Below are positions 43,582-44,699 of a DNA stretch of 44,699 bases, piece by piece. The notes below the pieces were generated by a model. It saw only the letters and a program-made list of their open reading frames with translations, did not search any database and was not told the DNA's origin. The position numbers and the translations under genes are program-made. The stretch spans positions 1 through 44,699 of the forward strand of contig CAMASH010000001.1 of the NCBI GenBank assembly GCA_945860745.1. Direction: 5' to 3'. This stretch comes from Chthoniobacter flavus. Lineage in GTDB: Bacteria; Verrucomicrobiota; Verrucomicrobiia; Chthoniobacterales; Terrimicrobiaceae. Position 1 is the stretch's first letter, and each line of letters starts with the position of its first letter.

Positions 43582-43947
43582 TCAGCGTCGGTCGCCCCGG
43601 TCGCGGTATCCGCCGCCGCCACCACCACCGCGGTTTCCTCCTCCTCCACCACGGCTTCCCCCGCCACCACCCCCACCACCGAAATCACGGCGAGGCGGAC
43701 GATCTTCACGGGGCCGGGCTTCGTTGACGATCAAGGTGCGCCCGTCGACCTCCTGACCGTTCAAGCCTTCGATGGCTTTTTGGGCCTCCTCGGCTGATCC
43801 CATGGTGACAAACCCGAAGCCACGCGGGCGCTGAGTCAGTTTATCCATGACGAGCAGGGCTTCGGTGACGGTGCCGAATTGCGTGAAGAGTTCTTCCAAA
43901 GCGCCTTCTGTCGTCTGAAAGGCGAGGTTGCCGACGTAGAGTTTCAT
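43582..43947 (-). CDS. RNA recognition motif (RRM) protein, glycine-rich tail
   Basis: A 121-residue protein with one RRM at residues 1-80. RNP2 is KLYVGNL and RNP1 is RGFGFVTM, both intact, with the rest of the fold (FGTVTEALLVMDKLTQR, AIEGLNGQEVDGRTLIVNEA). It continues with a Gly/Arg-rich tail (GGGGGGGGSRGGGGGNRGGGG and RDRGDRR). Such proteins are common in cyanobacteria and Verrucomicrobia and act in cold adaptation or RNA chaperoning, from memory. The gene splits rplK from rplA and ends at the terminator above. Confidence 0.88.
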   Translation of the reverse strand: MKLYVGNLAFQTTEGALEELFTQFGTVTEALLVMDKLTQRPRGFGFVTMGSAEEAQKAIEGLNGQEVDGRTLIVNEARPREDRPPRRDFGGGGGGGGSRGGGGGNRGGGGGGGYRDRGDRR

Positions 43948-44312
43948 GATTTGCGAGTTTAAGGTTCAGGGCCATCGCCAATTCTCAAAGCATCAGGCGC
44001 GGGCGGGCAAATTGCTTCACCGCGCTCCCTCTGCAAAAATCGCGTTTAACCGCGAAGAGGACTCCTGATTTTCCCGGTAATGTAAAGTCCGGATTTTCGG
44101 GGAAGCGGACTGGCTGTTCACGCCCGGTGGCCCGAACAGGCCGTTGCGAAAAGCGCGGAGATGCCGCGGTTGGGAAACTTTTGATAATTTTCCTTTGACA
44201 GTTCGGTGGCATTTCCTATTCTCTTCGGTTCCCGCCAAAACTTGGCTGGGAAGCACAACCACCATTTAAGCAGGAGATGGGCCGAGGCCGATCGTTCGAA
44301 CTGCAAAACATC
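43948..44312. other. 365-bp divergent intergenic region with rplA promoter
   Basis: The region lies between the starts of the RRM gene and rplA. It holds the rplA promoter at 44195-44222, a TCGCG-TTTAAC-CGCGA inverted repeat (about 44040-44055) and A/T-rich bases around 44170-44200. No gene is supported. The RRM upstream region has weak -35/-10 candidates only. Confidence 0.5.
44195..44222 (+). promoter_or_regulatory. Promoter for rplA
   Basis: TTGACA (44195-44200, perfect) and TATTCT (44217-44222, 4 of 6) are separated by 16 bp. The predicted start near 44229 gives a leader of about 84 nt before ATG 44313. This supports rplA having its own promoter, independent of rplK. Confidence 0.6.
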
Positions 44313-44699
44313 ATGCAAAAAAAACGCAGCAAACGTTACCGCGCCGCCGCTGAGAAAGTGGACGACAAGCGCAAGTATCCTCTCTCCGAAGCGGTCAAGA
44401 CCCTCAAGAATCTTCCGGCGACGAAGTTCGACCAAACGGTCACGATTTCTTTCAAGCTCGGGGTTGACCCCAAGCAAAGCGACCAGATGGTCCGCGGAAC
44501 CTGCCCGCTCCCGCATGGGAGTGGGAAAAATGTCCGGGTCTTGGTTTTTGCCACCGGACCCGCCGCTGATGCCGCCCGCGAGGCCGGGGCGGAATTTGTC
44601 GGTTACGAAGATTTGATCAAGAAGGTGACCGGTGGGTTCTCCGACTTCGATGTCGCGGTTGCCACGCCCGCCGCCATGGCTGAAGTCAAAAAACTTGGC
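44313..44699 (+). CDS. rplA: 50S ribosomal protein L1 (5' part; runs off the window)
   Basis: The first 129 codons of L1: MQKKRSKRYRAAAEKVDDKRKYPLSEAVKTLKN, the FDQTVTISFKLGVDPKQSDQMVRG block, the PLPHGSGKNVRVLVFATG strand and FSDFDVAVATPAAM. It is cut by the window edge while in frame. An in-frame ATG at 44277, preceded directly by AGGAG, would add 12 residues, but the natural L1 start is at 44313. L1 often represses its own operon by binding the leader; the 84-nt leader here may do so, but no site is proven. Confidence 0.95.
   Translation, partial: MQKKRSKRYRAAAEKVDDKRKYPLSEAVKTLKNLPATKFDQTVTISFKLGVDPKQSDQMVRGTCPLPHGSGKNVRVLVFATGPAADAAREAGAEFVGYEDLIKKVTGGFSDFDVAVATPAAMAEVKKLG

Overview
The window is GC-rich, densely packed chromosomal DNA from a Gram-negative (diderm) bacterium. 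LptF/LptG, YidC, signal peptides and lipoboxes point to a double membrane. The gene content, the mostly absent Shine-Dalgarno motifs and the short intergenic repeats (ACAGGATT- and ATCCGTG-type) suggest a member of the Verrucomicrobiota or a close PVC relative. That placement is inference. I see no phage, IS transposase, CRISPR, rRNA or tRNA, and the gene content is mainly core housekeeping.

Layout. 1-6.9 kb: glycogen-type glycosyltransferase, ObgE, a tightly coupled minus-strand trio (TIM-barrel isomerase, flippase-like membrane protein, RibD-type reductase), aldo/keto reductase, HAD phosphatase. 7-15.3 kb: HupE, a D,D-carboxypeptidase lipoprotein, TypA, a class V aminotransferase coupled to an orphan RelE-like protein, an NlpC/P60 hydrolase, DAHP synthase, a LOG protein. 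15.3-18.9 kb: PyrE, ParA coupled to an Amidase_3 enzyme, YmdB-type phosphodiesterase. 19-25.5 kb: rpmH-rnpA-yidD-yidC-khpB, then a second D,D-carboxypeptidase, a UvrD/Rep helicase and a GNAT acetyltransferase. 25.5-31.5 kb: a redox block, NDH-2 divergent from NuoD, then KatG divergent from OxyR. 32-37 kb: a chitosanase-like gene split by an apparent frameshift, YqeY, GltX, AroE, a TPR protein. 37.3-41.8 kb: small lipoprotein, TsaE-TsaB, a small basic protein, an MFS exporter, a TraB/GumN-type membrane protein. 41.9-44.7 kb: LptF/G, rplK, an RRM protein on the opposite strand, and the 5' part of rplA.

How the genes work together. The most informative part is the redox block. A perfect Rex-type palindrome (TTGTGAA-N4-TTCACAA) sits between the genes for the non-pumping NADH dehydrogenase and the NuoD subunit of complex I. 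About 3.7 kb away, an OxyR-type operator with exact N7 spacing lies between katG and oxyR and overlaps the oxyR start codon. Thus an NADH/NAD+ switch and a peroxide switch can both be read from the DNA. The cell-envelope genes (two D,D-carboxypeptidases, amidase, NlpC/P60, YidC/YidD, LptF/G) form a second theme, and translation factors (Obg, TypA, L34, RnpA, L11, L1, GltX, TsaE/B, YqeY) a third.

Two dispersed intergenic repeat families, several translationally coupled pairs (ATGA/GTGA), a 38-nt rpmH/rnpA overlap and an rplK-rplA pair split by a convergent gene are the main structural oddities. No clearly undescribed multi-gene system is visible. The best candidates for new biology are the Rex-controlled ndh/nuoD switch, the RelE-like protein coupled to an aminotransferase, and the repeat families.
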